A DNA stretch of 6,235 nucleotides from M55B165 sp051744245 (GCA_051744245.1 JBNJCV010000086.1:1-6235), one strand, 5' to 3'; counted from the stretch's first letter, positions 1-5,768 are shown. Notes: generated by a model from the letters alone, not told the origin. Made by a program: numbers and translations.

Positions 1-36
1 TAATACTAAACTCCCTAATAATAATTAAAATTATTT

Positions 37-63
37 TTGGCATATGCCCAAACCTATTATAAT
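37..63 (+). promoter_or_regulatory. Putative sigma70-type promoter of the ferredoxin-like gene
   Basis: A perfect -10 hexamer TATAAT lies at 58-63, with TTGGCA (5 of 6 matches to TTGACA) at 37-42. The spacer is 15 bp, shorter than the preferred 17. An alternative -35 (TTTTGG, 35-40) would give 17 bp. The predicted transcript would start near 70 and leave a leader of about 33 bases before the ATG at 103. A second TATAAT at 74-79 has no good partner. In such AT-rich DNA chance matches are common, but the position just before a gene supports the call. Confidence 0.5.
39..48. promoter_or_regulatory. 10-bp perfect palindrome in the ferredoxin promoter (possible operator)
   Basis: GGCATATGCC is a perfect 10-bp palindrome, unusually GC-containing for its surroundings. 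It overlaps the putative -35 (37-42) and the spacer, a typical place for a dimeric repressor site. No regulator gene is visible in the window, so an operator role is inference from position only. Confidence 0.3.
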
Positions 64-102
64 GTACTAAAAATATAATTCAGTTTTCTATAAAGAGATG
101 CT

Positions 103-486
103 ATGCCTTGGATAAATGAAGAAATGTGTATAGGCTGCAGGATTTGTATAGAAGAATGACCGGTTGGGGCTATAAGTATAGAAGATGGTGCAGCGGTAAT
201 AGACATGAGTGACTGCATCCGATGTGGCAATTGCCACACTGCATGTCCCGAAAATGCAGTAAGGCATGATAGCGAAAAGGCACCTGAAAGGGTGGAGACT
301 AATTTAAAAGAAGTAAAAGAATTTATGGTTGCTTGCGAAGAAAAGCTTGGAGATGAATCCGAAAGGCTTAAATGCTTAAAGAGAATGTTAAAACATTATA
401 ATAATGAAAAAAGAATAGCGGAAGAAACTTTAGAAAAACTCAATTCTCTTAAAGCTAGATTAAATTCTGCTAAAAACATAAAATAA
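103..486 (+). CDS. 2x[4Fe-4S] ferredoxin-like protein with in-frame TGA at a cluster-cysteine position
   Basis: Read from ATG 103 with the TGA at 157-159 passed over, this gives a 127-residue protein, probably a cytoplasmic electron carrier or electron-transfer module. Motif 1 is C9-x2-C12-x2-C15-x3-[TGA 19]-P20. Motif 2 is C38-x2-C41-x2-C44-x3-C48-P49. In two-cluster ferredoxins the position before that proline is the fourth cysteine ligand, so TGA replaces a TGC/TGT codon by one base. Residues from about 57 form a charged, probably helical tail with two more cysteines (70 and 83), as in small anaerobe ferredoxin-like proteins with a C-terminal helical extension. The frame is otherwise open for over 100 codons after the TGA. 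Two readings remain: selenocysteine insertion, or a recent nonsense mutation. ATG 205 could restart translation but lacks a clear ribosome site and would lose the first cluster. The ribosome site for ATG 103 is weak (AAAGAGA, 92-98). Identity is fairly sure; functionality is not. Confidence 0.75.
159..197 (+). other. Weak stem-loop just after the in-frame TGA (SECIS-like at best)
   Basis: Directly after the TGA the RNA could form an outer stem ACCG/CGGU (159-162 with 194-197) and an apical stem CUAU/AUAG (170-173 with 178-181) closing the loop AAGU. Bacterial SECIS elements lie within about 40 bases after the UGA, and many carry GU in the apical loop, so spacing and loop are roughly right. 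However, the stems are only 4 bp each with large internal loops, so this would arise often by chance. Confidence 0.2.
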
Positions 487-498
487 TTCACCTGAATT
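485..498 (+). terminator. Small hairpin at the ferredoxin stop codon
   Basis: AATTC-ACCT-GAATT forms a 5-bp stem with a 4-base loop overlapping the TAA stop (484-486), followed by TTAG rather than a strong T-run. It could act as a weak terminator or 3' end stabiliser, but the low GC content makes this uncertain. Confidence 0.25.
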
Positions 499-661
499 TT
501 AGTAAAAATTATATAAGTAACTTAGTTTAAAAATAAAGGGTAAATATCACAATTCCAAACCTTGCGGCATCCAGCCATTAATACATTAATTACACACAAG
601 AGCTCTTAAAATTGTTAAAATATATATAACTTATGAAAAACAGATTAAAGGAAGAAACAAA

Positions 662-1354
662 ATGAGAGCAAAAGTACCGCCTTCCGGTTCTGTTAACCCT
701 AATACAGGCAAAGAAGTAAAAAAGCAGATGGATAAAATTTACGATGATCACCTCTCAACTTTAGATGACATCCCCTGGAACCGGTCAGATCCGCCTGCCG
801 CATTATTGGAATTGATTAATTCAGGAAAGGTTTCACCTTGTAAGGCTATTGATTTAGGTTGCGGGACAGGTAACTATACAATATATCTTTCAGAACAAGG
901 ATTTGATATGACCGGAGTTGATATTTCTTCAAAGGCTATAGAAATTGCTAAAAAAAATTCCAGAAAGAAGAAAGTATTGTGCAATTTTATTGCTACTGAC
1001 CTTTTAGGAGATCTTGGACGAATTGGTAAAACTTTTAATTTTGCTTACGAGTGGGAATTATTACACCACATTTTTCCTAGACAAAGGAAAAGGTATGTAG
1101 AAAATGTTAGCAGACTACTTAATATAAAAGCAAAATATCTTTCAGTTTGTTTTAGTGAAAAGGATAACCAATTTGGTGGTAAGGGAAAATACAGGAAAAC
1201 AAGATTAGGTACATATTTGTATTTTTCTTCCGAAGACGAGATAAAAGATCTTTTTAGCTCATATTTTAAAATACTCGATTTAAAAACAATAGAAATTAGT
1301 GGTAAATTCAGCTCCCATTTTGCAATTTATGCTTTTATGGAAAAAATATTTTAG
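662..1354 (+). CDS. Class I SAM-dependent methyltransferase
   Basis: This 230-residue protein has a Rossmann-type methyltransferase fold and probably transfers a methyl group from S-adenosylmethionine to a small molecule in the cytoplasm. Motif I (SAM glycine loop) is DLGCGTG at 64-70. The acidic residue binding the SAM ribose is D87 in GVDIS (85-89). A further motif is ATDLL (111-115, D113). The motif IV region is YEWELLHHI (129-137), with the LHH common in this superfamily. The N-terminal PWN and DPP (38-45) before the core recalls thiopurine methyltransferase-like and tellurite-resistance-like methyltransferases, but the substrate cannot be read from sequence. The start is supported by a ribosome site AAAGGAAG (647-654) 7 bases ahead. 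The length is normal for a stand-alone domain. It precedes the ABC ATPase start by 78 bases in the same direction, so cotranscription is possible, though the ATPase has its own ribosome site and no functional link is evident. Confidence 0.85.
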   Translation: MRAKVPPSGSVNPNTGKEVKKQMDKIYDDHLSTLDDIPWNRSDPPAALLELINSGKVSPCKAIDLGCGTGNYTIYLSEQGFDMTGVDISSKAIEIAKKNSRKKKVLCNFIATDLLGDLGRIGKTFNFAYEWELLHHIFPRQRKRYVENVSRLLNIKAKYLSVCFSEKDNQFGGKGKYRKTRLGTYLYFSSEDEIKDLFSSYFKILDLKTIEISGKFSSHFAIYAFMEKIF

Positions 1355-1432
1355 GTTTAATGGTATAGTAAGATTAACTTCTTGGGTAATTTGAACTATG
1401 CTTTAAAAAAAATTTTTATAAGAAGGAGCATT

Positions 1433-2320
1433 ATGATTGATATAGAAGGAATGACACTGAAATACCCAAACGGAAAAGGTGTTTTTGACCTAGAATTTTC
1501 TGTTAAAAAGGGAGAAGTTATGGGTTATTTAGGACCTAATGGAGCTGGAAAAACTACTACCATCCGCGCGTTACTGGGCTTTATGCAACCACATAACGGG
1601 GCATGTTCTATTGGGGGGCTGGATTGCTCAAAACATGCGCCAGAAATCCAGCAAACTCTTGGTTATATACCTGGTGAAATGGAATTTCCATATGACATGA
1701 ATGGAGATGAATTCTTAAAATTTATAAATGATATGAGAGGTACAAAGGATACATCTCTACAAAAGCGGTTAATGGAAGAATTCGAGCTTGACCCAAAAGG
1801 CAAAATTAAAAAGTTTTCAAAAGGTATGAAGCAAAAGCTAGGAATCATAACTGCATTTATGCACAATCCAAATGTACTTATTTTAGATGAGCCGACAATT
1901 GGCCTTGACCCACTTATGCAAAATAGGTTTATCGAACTTATATTAGATGAAAAAGCGAATGGTAAAACCATTTTGATGTCCAGCCATATTTTTGAAGAAG
2001 TTGAAAAGACCTGTGATAGTGTAATTATCATCAAGGAAGGTAGAATTGTTAAAAAATCTGATGTACAGACTCTTAAAAAATCACAACGCAAAGGTTTTGT
2101 TGTCAAACCTGCTGATGTAGCTTCCGCTTCACAGTTTCTCAAATCTGCTGGTTTTGAGGTTACTGTTAAAGCTGGTAACATTATTGAGGTTTTCGTAACC
2201 GGTGAAAGTATTGATAATTTCATTAAGACGTTAGCACAGTTTACTGTACTCAATTTTGATGCCATAAGCCAGTCTCTTGAAGATGTCTTTATGCAGTTCT
2301 ATGGCAGGGAGGTTAAATAA
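1433..2320 (+). CDS. ABC-2 type exporter, ATP-binding subunit
   Basis: The 295-residue cytoplasmic ATPase powers the membrane partner encoded next. Visible motifs are Walker A GPNGAGKT (34-41), the Q-loop region GYIPGE (77-82, no glutamine, as in other exporters of this type), signature FSKGMKQK (128-135, in place of LSGGQ), Walker B VLILDEPT (148-155) with D-loop GLDP (157-160), and switch histidine H185 in SSHIFEEV. A C-terminal domain (about 205-295) ends in LEDVFMQFYG (282-291), a hallmark of ABC-2 drug, lantibiotic or bacitracin-resistance type ATPases. ATG 1433 is chosen because AGAAGGAG (1421-1428) lies just before it. An in-frame TTG at 1382 would add 17 residues before the usual N-terminus and has no ribosome site. 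The cargo is unknown; efflux of a peptide, drug or other toxic compound is the family expectation. Confidence 0.93.
   Translation: MIDIEGMTLKYPNGKGVFDLEFSVKKGEVMGYLGPNGAGKTTTIRALLGFMQPHNGACSIGGLDCSKHAPEIQQTLGYIPGEMEFPYDMNGDEFLKFINDMRGTKDTSLQKRLMEEFELDPKGKIKKFSKGMKQKLGIITAFMHNPNVLILDEPTIGLDPLMQNRFIELILDEKANGKTILMSSHIFEEVEKTCDSVIIIKEGRIVKKSDVQTLKKSQRKGFVVKPADVASASQFLKSAGFEVTVKAGNIIEVFVTGESIDNFIKTLAQFTVLNFDAISQSLEDVFMQFYGREVK
2306..2312 (+). promoter_or_regulatory. Ribosome binding site of the permease inside the ATPase gene end
   Basis: AGGGAGG lies within the last codons of the ATPase gene, 10 bases ahead of ATG 2323. The ATPase stop (2318-2320) falls between it and the start codon. Such an arrangement favours translational coupling and balanced subunit amounts. 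Confidence 0.6.
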
Positions 2321-2322
2321 TT

Positions 2323-3120
2323 ATGAGCTTTACATTAATAAAGACTGAACTAAAAAAGAATTCAACTTTACTCCTTATTTTCTTTGGTGTTTTGACTATG
2401 TATATGGCTATAATGATTTCTATGTATGACCCAAATGATATTGAGGCATTGACATCAATGTTGGATCTTTTTCCTGAAGATGTAATGAAAGCCATGGGCT
2501 TTTCAGGTGTTATCACAGGTCTTACAAGTTATCTTGCAAGCTGGCTTTACGGGCTTTTGATGTTTGGTTTTCCGATGGTTTATTGCATAATTCTTGGTAA
2601 CAGATTGGTATCCAAAATGGTTGATAACAGCTCATTTGCTTACCTTTTATCAACTCCTAATTCGAGAGTTAAAATTATTATTACAAAAGGAATCTACGCA
2701 ATCACCTCAGTAGGTATTCTATTCGCTGCCTTGTTTGGCACAGGGGTGTTGTTCGCTTCACTCATGTTTCCAGGGACACTAGACATTTACGAATTTTTCA
2801 GACTCAACTTAACTACTATGCTTGTCAATATGGCTGTAATGATGATTTGCTTTTTCTTTTCTTGCCTTTTTAATGAAACCAGGTTGTCGCTTGGTTTTGG
2901 CGCAGGTATTCCAATAGCATTTCTTTTTATGAAGATGCTAGGCGGTGCTTCCTCAGAAGCAGAGATTTTAAAAAAGCTGTCAATTTATGGTTTTTACGGT
3001 CCAGTAGAATTAGTAAATGGCGGAGAAATTTTAGGAGTAAACCTAATCTATACCGGTATAATTATAATTCTTTTTATTTCCAGCGTGGTGGTTTTTAAAA
3101 ATAAAAGAATACCATTGTAA
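2323..3120 (+). CDS. ABC-2 type exporter, membrane (permease) subunit
   Basis: The 265-residue integral membrane protein has about six hydrophobic helices, near residues 15-34, 70-92, 125-148, 163-183, 187-206 and 240-258, as expected for an ABC-2 permease. The segment KMVDNSSFAYLLSTPNSR (98-115) matches the conserved cytoplasmic loop of clostridial ABC-2 permeases (VDxxSxAYLLxTPxSR), thought to contact the ATPase. It starts 2 bases after the ATPase stop, so the two form one operon and presumably one transporter. It lacks the large extracellular domains of peptide-sensing permeases, which favours a simple exporter. There is no signal peptide; the first helix acts as anchor. No sensor kinase or regulator is adjacent, so neither the cargo nor the inducing signal can be inferred. 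Confidence 0.9.
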   Translation: MSFTLIKTELKKNSTLLLIFFGVLTMYMAIMISMYDPNDIEALTSMLDLFPEDVMKAMGFSGVITGLTSYLASWLYGLLMFGFPMVYCIILGNRLVSKMVDNSSFAYLLSTPNSRVKIIITKGIYAITSVGILFAALFGTGVLFASLMFPGTLDIYEFFRLNLTTMLVNMAVMMICFFFSCLFNETRLSLGFGAGIPIAFLFMKMLGGASSEAEILKKLSIYGFYGPVELVNGGEILGVNLIYTGIIIILFISSVVVFKNKRIPL

Positions 3121-3124
3121 TGTA

Positions 3125-3159
3125 ATTTAGAGAAACTAAATAGATAATTTTTCTTTTTC
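3125..3159 (+). terminator. Possible weak terminator after the ABC operon
   Basis: ATTTAG-AGAAA-CTAAAT (3125-3141) is a 6-bp stem with a 5-base loop beginning 5 bases after the permease stop. It is followed, after a few bases, by a T-rich run (3148-3159). Position and T-run fit a Rho-independent terminator, but the stem has only one GC pair, so efficiency would be low. Confidence 0.35.
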
Positions 3160-3378
3160 TTCAAACTCTTCAATTATTTCTCTATCCTTGATTACTTCTG
3201 GTTATATATATTTTTATCTCTCAATAGTGTATTTTGCAAATGGTTGTGCAGGTTTTTTCTATCTAATAATAACTTTTTACGAATATATATAATTAAATCT
3301 CTTAGGTTTATAAAATGGCTTTATATATATTTTTACAGTGAAAATAATCATTTTAATATAACTAAAATATGTGAGTAA

Positions 3379-3417
3379 AAGAGAAAAGTTGCCACCTTTA
3401 TTGTTGCAGCCTCTCTT
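3379..3417. repeat. Two-part hairpin in the intergenic region
   Basis: AAGAGA (3379-3384) pairs with TCTCTT (3412-3417). Inside, GTTGC (3388-3392) pairs with GCAGC (3406-3410) with one G-U wobble. It is the most GC-rich structured spot of this gap. No T-run follows on the + strand, and on the minus strand only TTTT follows, so its role is unclear. It could be a processing site, a weak terminator or chance. Confidence 0.3.
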
Positions 3418-3578
3418 ATAAACAAAGCATTAAAATAAATCAGGATTAACTATATAATAAAAATACTGTAAGGTTTTTATCTGTAGGCATTACTTTTTAA
3501 AAACTGATAAAATTTAAGTAATGGTTAGAAGTGTGGTATTGAATTTTATTAATATTCTATGGTAAACATTTTTTTATC

Positions 3579-3585
3579 AAAGGAG
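3579..3585 (+). promoter_or_regulatory. Strong ribosome binding site of the zinc-ribbon gene
   Basis: AAAGGAG ends 5 bases before ATG 3591, an ideal match and spacing. It fixes 3591 as the start over the second in-frame ATG at 3597. No clear -35/-10 pair was found upstream. Confidence 0.75.
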
Positions 3586-3590
3586 CTTTT

Positions 3591-4478
3591 ATGGAAATGA
3601 ATGAAAAAAGAAAAAGAATAACTCAAAAAATTAGTGCACTACCAAAAGGAAGTGTTTCACCATCAAGTAAATACTGGTGTGTTACCTGTAAAAAATTTTT
3701 TAACTTAGACAAACCAGTTTGCCCATTTATGACTAAGATGTGTGTCAATACTCCTATTGCAATTGAAAATTTTAATCCTGAATCAAGTGAAAGTTTTGAA
3801 AAAATAGGGCTTTTTTACCCAAAGTTTCCCCAAAAATTATTATCTAAATCAATAAAAGATGATTTCTTAAAAATTGGAGAAGCATTTGCCAAAGAATACA
3901 TTAACCTTTTAAAGGACTGGATGGTTAAATATAAAAAACAACCTATGCAAACCTTGAAAAGTTTTTTGATAATAGTTGCTGGAGCAGAGACCGCCCAGAG
4001 AGTCAACGAAAATGAAATCACCTTTGTTTTCTTAGATGTTGGGAAAAACTGGGATAAAGAAAAACTTATTAATATTATAAATGGAGCATTACCTGTTTTA
4101 GTAAAAGAATTGAATATTAAACAAAAAATCAAACTCGACCTTATGGATATATTAGGAGATAGGCCTATAGGAAAATATTATTGTCCTGCATGTGGCATGT
4201 TTTTTGAATTTGGAATGAAAAAAGATAAAGTGACATGTCCTTTAATGGCTCAGAAGTGTATGTTTACTCCTACAAATATAGAAGATTCAAATTATAAAAT
4301 AGAAAAACTGATAAAGATTTATAGAATAAATCCTGATGTTTTCAAACGATTTCTCTCTGTTTTTAAAAAGGATTCAGGAAAAATTAAAATTCAGCTGAAA
4401 AATCTTCTATTAGACGATTGGCATTTAGAAGTAAGTGACAGCGATTTAAATATACTGTCGGAATTATTAGGGATTTAA
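3591..4478 (+). CDS. Uncharacterised protein with duplicated four-cysteine zinc-ribbon-like module
   Basis: I do not recognise this 295-residue protein. It has two cysteine modules, C30-x2-C33-x10-C44-x6-C51 and C198-x2-C201-x14-C216-x6-C223. Both follow the pattern K-Y-[WY]-C-x2-C-x3-FF, then CPxMxxxCxxTPxxIE, which is too specific to be chance. Similarity seems to continue after each module: FEKIGLFYPKFPQKLLSKS (69-87) against IEKLIKIYRINPDVFKRFLS (237-256), then a lysine-rich helix reaching LLKDW (106-110) against LLLDDW (272-277). This suggests an ancient internal duplication. Each module could bind one zinc or another metal. About residues 115-190 form a linker domain found once. There are no membrane helices, signal peptide or catalytic motif, so it is probably cytoplasmic. 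The gene is intact, has an excellent ribosome site and stands alone. Binding of nucleic acid or protein is possible but unproven. Confidence 0.8.
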   Translation: MEMNEKRKRITQKISALPKGSVSPSSKYWCVTCKKFFNLDKPVCPFMTKMCVNTPIAIENFNPESSESFEKIGLFYPKFPQKLLSKSIKDDFLKIGEAFAKEYINLLKDWMVKYKKQPMQTLKSFLIIVAGAETAQRVNENEITFVFLDVGKNWDKEKLINIINGALPVLVKELNIKQKIKLDLMDILGDRPIGKYYCPACGMFFEFGMKKDKVTCPLMAQKCMFTPTNIEDSNYKIEKLIKIYRINPDVFKRFLSVFKKDSGKIKIQLKNLLLDDWHLEVSDSDLNILSELLGI

Positions 4479-4570
4479 CTAGCAGGGTTATTTTCAATAA
4501 AAATTTATTTATTATTATTCTGCATTTTCTACTGATTATAGTTTTTCAAACCTGAATCCCAAGAAAAAAA

Positions 4571-5069
4571 TATGAAACTAATTTTGAGTTTGTTTGGGAG
4601 GAGATCTGCAGTTTATTTTTAAAAATAAAATTGACAATTACCAACCGGAAATACAAAAGCCCATTTGGAGAGACTTGGTAGGCCGTGATATAGAAAAAAC
4701 AAAAACTAAGACCACGCATTGTAAGAAGTACTAAAGAAGCTTTTATTATAGCAGATGCAAAATACTATGATATTAAATTTAATAATAACACTGTAAGTAA
4801 TTATCCTGGTGTGCAAGATATAGTAAAATAGCTATTTTATGAGAAAACTTTTAAAGAAATACTAGGGTTGAAGATATTTATAATATTTTATTATTCCCAT
4901 TAGATTATAAAATTAACAATTCTATAAAATATTTGGAACAGTGAGGGTTAACTTATTTAATCTAAATACAATTTTTCTTATATATCTAAACGGCGATAAA
5001 ATGTTTAATATGTATTTGAATTTTGAAAAGTTCGATCTTCAAACAATTAAAAGTATAATAAAAAAATAA
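4571..5069 (+). pseudogene. Decayed LlaJI-type PD-(D/E)XK restriction endonuclease (C-terminal part)
   Basis: No single frame is open, but successive frames read as one protein. YETNFEFVWEEIC is read from 4571. IQKPIWRDLVG follows in another frame (about 4654-4686). Then comes LRPRIVRSTKEAFIIADAKY and YDIKF, followed by YPGVQDIVK (4706-4828). After an in-frame TAG (4829-4831) comes LFYEKTFKEILG. VEDIYNILLFPLD (from 4867) ends at TGA 4942. GDKMFNMYLNFEKFDLQTIK leads to TAA 5067-5069. The order FVWE, then ADAKYY (nuclease D and K), then PGVQDI-K and a C-terminal MYLN matches what I recall of LlaJI-family restriction endonucleases. The TAG stands where that family has glutamine (K-Q-L-x-Y), consistent with CAG to TAG. 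At least three frame changes and two stops make it non-functional. The N-terminal half and a partner McrB-like GTPase are not seen. McrC-like nucleases are the main alternative. Confidence 0.65.
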
Positions 5070-5128
5070 ACGTAAATATCATATCTCCTTAAAACCGTAT
5101 AAATTAATGTTATCATCGATAATGAAAG

Positions 5129-5194
5129 GTTATTTTTATATTTTGAGTTGAGAATTAATTAAATTTACCCACCCAATTCTGATATAAAAATAAC
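5129..5194. repeat. 13-bp perfect inverted repeat
   Basis: GTTATTTTTATAT (5129-5141) and ATATAAAAATAAC (5182-5194) are exact reverse complements 40 bases apart. The arms are AT-rich but 13 exact pairs is long. It might be a hairpin, a pair of protein sites, or the termini of a very small non-autonomous element. No clear target-site duplication flanks it. Confidence 0.55.
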
Positions 5195-5246
5195 ACCATC
5201 TAACCATAATATTTTCTATCTCCAGAGGGGGTAGGCCTTATACGCC

Positions 5247-5281
5247 ATAAAAAAAGAACCCCAAGTTATCTTTCGCCTTGG
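5247..5281 (-). terminator. Rho-independent terminator on the minus strand
   Basis: Read on the minus strand, CCAAG (5281-5277) pairs with CTTGG (5265-5261) around an 11-base loop, followed by GG and then TTC plus seven Ts (A-run 5249-5255). A longer alternative stem pairs CCCCAAG (minus strand of 5306-5312) with CTTGGGG (minus strand of 5259-5265). Stem and T-run fit a terminator for leftward transcription. No leftward gene is seen to the right, so it may end an antisense transcript or protect an insertion sequence from incoming transcription. Confidence 0.5.
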
Positions 5282-5337
5282 TGTTACCTTTAGGCTACTC
5301 AACATCTTGGGGCTGAAGGTAAAAATCTTAAGACCTT
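5257..5337. repeat. Nest of mutually exclusive hairpins
   Basis: CCAAG at 5261-5265 can pair with CTTGG at 5277-5281 or, as CCCCAAG, with CTTGGGG at 5306-5312. AAGGT at 5316-5320 can pair within TTACCTT/AAGGTAA (5284-5290 with 5316-5322) or with ACCTT at 5333-5337. Alternative pairings of this kind are seen in attenuators, riboswitches and the ends of insertion sequences. I could not match it to any riboswitch or structured RNA that I know. Confidence 0.45.
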
Positions 5338-5413
5338 TGGCCGCAATCTACTGTTTACATTCTTTCGTTTGCAAAGTTCGTTACTTCCAAAAGCACTTTA
5401 TTTTTAACCTTCT

Positions 5414-5438
5414 ATTATAAGTATAGCAGACTTGTCAA
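5414..5438 (-). promoter_or_regulatory. Possible minus-strand promoter with unusually short spacer
   Basis: On the minus strand a perfect TTGACA (5438-5433) is followed by a perfect TATAAT (5419-5414), but only 13 bp apart, too short for normal sigma70 use. If active it would produce a transcript of about 160 bases ending at the minus-strand terminator near 5247, antisense to the leader before the transposase promoter. Perfect hexamers argue for the site; spacing argues against it. Confidence 0.25.
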
Positions 5439-5466
5439 GGGGTGAAATGGCCATGTCATTTAAAAA

Positions 5467-5494
5467 TTGAAAATGAGCTGCCTGTAGCTATAAT
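5467..5494 (+). promoter_or_regulatory. Sigma70-type promoter of the transposase gene
   Basis: TTGAAA (5467-5472) and a perfect TATAAT (5489-5494) are separated by 16 bp, giving a start near 5501 and a leader of about 35 bases. The ribosome site AGAGAGG (5521-5527) lies 9 bases before ATG 5537. This is the best promoter in the window. Confidence 0.65.
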
Positions 5495-5718
5495 TTTAAA
5501 ACCATCAACATAATATGAGAAGAGAGGTTTTAAATTATGGCACATTTGCATAAGAACTTCACTGACCATCAGGTTGGAGAGCTAGTATACCATTATCTGG
5601 CTAAAAAGGTTGAAATAAACTATATCCAGGAGATTTTAGGAATAAAAAAGACGAGGTTCTTTGCACTGGTAAAAAAATATATGCAAAACCTGGAAAACTT
5701 CTCCATCGAGTATAAAAG

Positions 5719-5725
5719 AAAAAAA
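5719..5725 (+). other. A-AAA-AAA heptamer in slippery register within the transposase
   Basis: The frame reads agA-AAA-AAA-C, the exact register of a -1 slippery heptamer, and the protein similarity continues in the -1 frame immediately afterwards. Some insertion sequences use such a site to make the full transposase. Here the later lesions and the lack of an obvious downstream stimulator structure make a simple homopolymer deletion equally possible. Confidence 0.4.
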
Positions 5726-5768
5726 CCACTATAAGAATAACAAAAGAGACTAAAGAAAACATAATGAA

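Larger units (their letters stand above)
3121..3590. other. AT-rich intergenic region without a convincing gene
   Basis: The 470 bases between permease and zinc-ribbon gene hold no open frame with a plausible start. Visible items are a weak hairpin after the permease (3125-3141), two identical 15-base AT tracts (3202-3216 and 3321-3335), a two-part hairpin (3379-3417) and the zinc-ribbon gene's ribosome site (3579-3585). On the minus strand a 21-codon frame (3138-3200) ends in TAG after a charged helix-like stretch but is closed upstream by a stop. It may be the tail of a lost gene or chance. Confidence 0.6.
5070..5536. other. Non-coding, inverted-repeat-rich stretch between nuclease remnant and transposase
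   Basis: This stretch of 467 bases carries no plausible gene. It contains a 13-bp inverted repeat (5129-5194), a cluster of competing hairpins (5257-5337), a minus-strand terminator with a facing TTGACA/TATAAT pair, and the transposase promoter (5467-5494). The left end of the insertion sequence should lie somewhere here, but without its right end the terminal inverted repeat cannot be recognised. Confidence 0.6.

Noticed and set aside
103..486. Recoding of TGA as tryptophan or glycine throughout the genome as the explanation of the in-frame TGA.
   Set aside because: The four intact genes contain no other in-frame TGA and use TGG for tryptophan, and the site calls for cysteine. However, none of these genes ends in TGA, so the window alone does not fully exclude recoding.
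205..486. A separate short ferredoxin starting at ATG 205.
   Set aside because: It has no ribosome site, would keep only one cluster motif, and ignores the clear first motif in the same frame upstream.
1382..1432. TTG start giving the ABC ATPase 17 extra N-terminal residues.
   Set aside because: ATG 1433 has AGAAGGAG directly before it and gives the usual N-terminus; the TTG has no ribosome site.
1503..1530. Loss of the Q-loop glutamine in the ATPase (actual site GYIPGE, residues 77-82) as a sign of inactivation.
   Set aside because: Exporter ATPases of this type commonly lack glutamine there; Walker A, Walker B, signature and switch histidine are intact.
1663..2265. 200-codon open frame on the minus strand.
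   Set aside because: It lies antisense within the ATPase gene, has no recognisable domain and reads as a low-quality serine/isoleucine-rich shadow.
3202..3335. Two identical 15-base tracts TTATATATATTTTTA as a repeat element.
   Set aside because: They are pure A/T simple sequence in very AT-rich DNA, and identity is expected by chance or slippage.
3815..4132. 105-codon open frame on the minus strand.
   Set aside because: It is a shadow of the zinc-ribbon gene with hydrophobic, low-complexity composition and no ribosome site.
5257..5337. Known riboswitch, 6S RNA, SRP RNA or CRISPR-related RNA.
   Set aside because: None of the consensus motifs I know for these classes is present; only the competing hairpins can be supported.
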